From: Bacteroidales bacterium
Lineage (GTDB): Bacteria > Bacteroidota > Bacteroidia > Bacteroidales > UBA932
Length of the DNA: 6,632 bases
Reading direction: 5' to 3'
NCBI GenBank assembly: GCA_024683255.1
Contig: JAIKYL010000052.1
Coordinates: 1-6,632, forward strand
The notes under the pieces were generated by a model that ran no database searches, was not told where the DNA came from, and saw only the letters and a program-made list of their open reading frames with translations. Below, one piece after another: positions 6,433-6,632 of the stretch (the first letter of the stretch is position 1; every line of letters starts with the position of its first letter). A program made the position numbers and the translations under genes.

Positions 6433-6478
6433 CGCCTGATGGCACGATCGCTTCGCTCCAAACCTTTTAATAACGAAT

Positions 6479-6632
6479 ATGTTAATTGCAATTACAGGCT
6501 TCATGGGAAGCGGAAAGACAACGGTGGGGCGCATTGTGGCCGATGCGCTCCTATGTCCGTTCCTGGACCTGGACGAAATCATTGTGAAAAAGGCCGGCCG
6601 GAGCATCCCGGATATCTTTGCGGCCGAAGGGG
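6479..6632 (+). CDS. aroK: Shikimate kinase, 5' end only
   Basis: The first 51 codons of a shikimate kinase, which phosphorylates the 3-hydroxyl of shikimate with ATP in the chorismate (aromatic amino acid) pathway; the gene continues past the window. Translation begins MLIAITGFMGSGKTTVG, with a Walker A motif G7-x4-GKT (Lys13). DLDEII follows, in which Asp32 matches the shikimate-binding aspartate of AroK (Asp34 in E. coli), and then GRSIPDIFAAEG, matching the conserved segment that leads into the GE..FR motif. The ATG at 6479 is preferred because the next one is codon 9, inside Walker A. It is preceded by an AT-rich stretch (6461-6478) without a Shine-Dalgarno sequence. TTA at codon 2 and CTA at codon 25 differ from the TTA/CTA-free genes upstream. 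Shikimate kinase is favoured over gluconate kinase by the DLDE and SIPDIF pattern. Confidence 0.88.
   Translation, partial: MLIAITGFMGSGKTTVGRIVADALLCPFLDLDEIIVKKAGRSIPDIFAAEG

Noticed and set aside
3584..6445. A 953-codon open frame on the minus strand opposite parC
   Set aside because: It is codon-aligned with parC and open only because parC has no TTA, CTA or TCA codons. Its translation is rich in Gly, Val, His and Leu with no recognisable domain, as expected from a mirrored GC-rich gene.
6613..6620. A second TAnnTTTG match (TATCTTTG) inside aroK
   Set aside because: It lies in ordinary coding sequence with no AT-rich surroundings or codon shift and encodes the conserved DIF residues; about one chance match per window is expected.
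1..6632. Mobile element, CRISPR array, tRNA, riboswitch or defence system
   Set aside because: The window is almost entirely filled by recognisable housekeeping genes. The only spacer over 100 bases (6350-6478) shows inverted repeats but no transposase, array-like repeat or tRNA fold.

Overview
The window looks like core chromosome of a member of the Bacteroidota, most likely a GC-rich member of the Bacteroidales (Alistipes-like or an uncultured relative). Four things support this. The tonB C-terminal domain and topoisomerase IV subunit A are of the Bacteroidota type. The pseudouridine synthase carries a long Arg/Gly/Lys-rich N-terminal extension. None of the starts has a convincing Shine-Dalgarno sequence, and several have A/T-rich bases just before the ATG. 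GC content is high (about 60% by eye, not counted), with strong G/C preference at third codon positions. The genus cannot be fixed from the sequence alone.

All genes lie on the + strand. Positions 2-1540 hold the 3' end of exbB, then complete exbD and tonB, each separated by only 3 bases: the inner-membrane proton-driven motor that powers outer-membrane TonB-dependent receptors. After a 23-base gap come rluB-like rRNA pseudouridine synthase (1564-2715), era (2715-3596, overlapping the previous stop as TAATG) and a 916-residue topoisomerase IV subunit A, parC (3599-6349, 2 bases after era). A 129-base intergenic stretch rich in inverted repeats (6350-6478) follows. The window ends in the first 51 codons of shikimate kinase, aroK (6479 to beyond 6632).

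The tight spacing suggests that exbB through parC could be one transcript joining envelope energisation, ribosome maturation (RluB, Era) and chromosome decatenation (ParC). The tonB/rluB gap and an AT-rich island inside the 3' end of era are the two places where that transcript may be re-initiated or attenuated.

I see no mobile element, CRISPR array, phage gene, tRNA or rRNA, and no evidence of a new multi-gene system. The observations most worth checking are the AT-rich promoter-like island in era, the structured spacer before aroK, and the substituted quinolone-contact positions in ParC.
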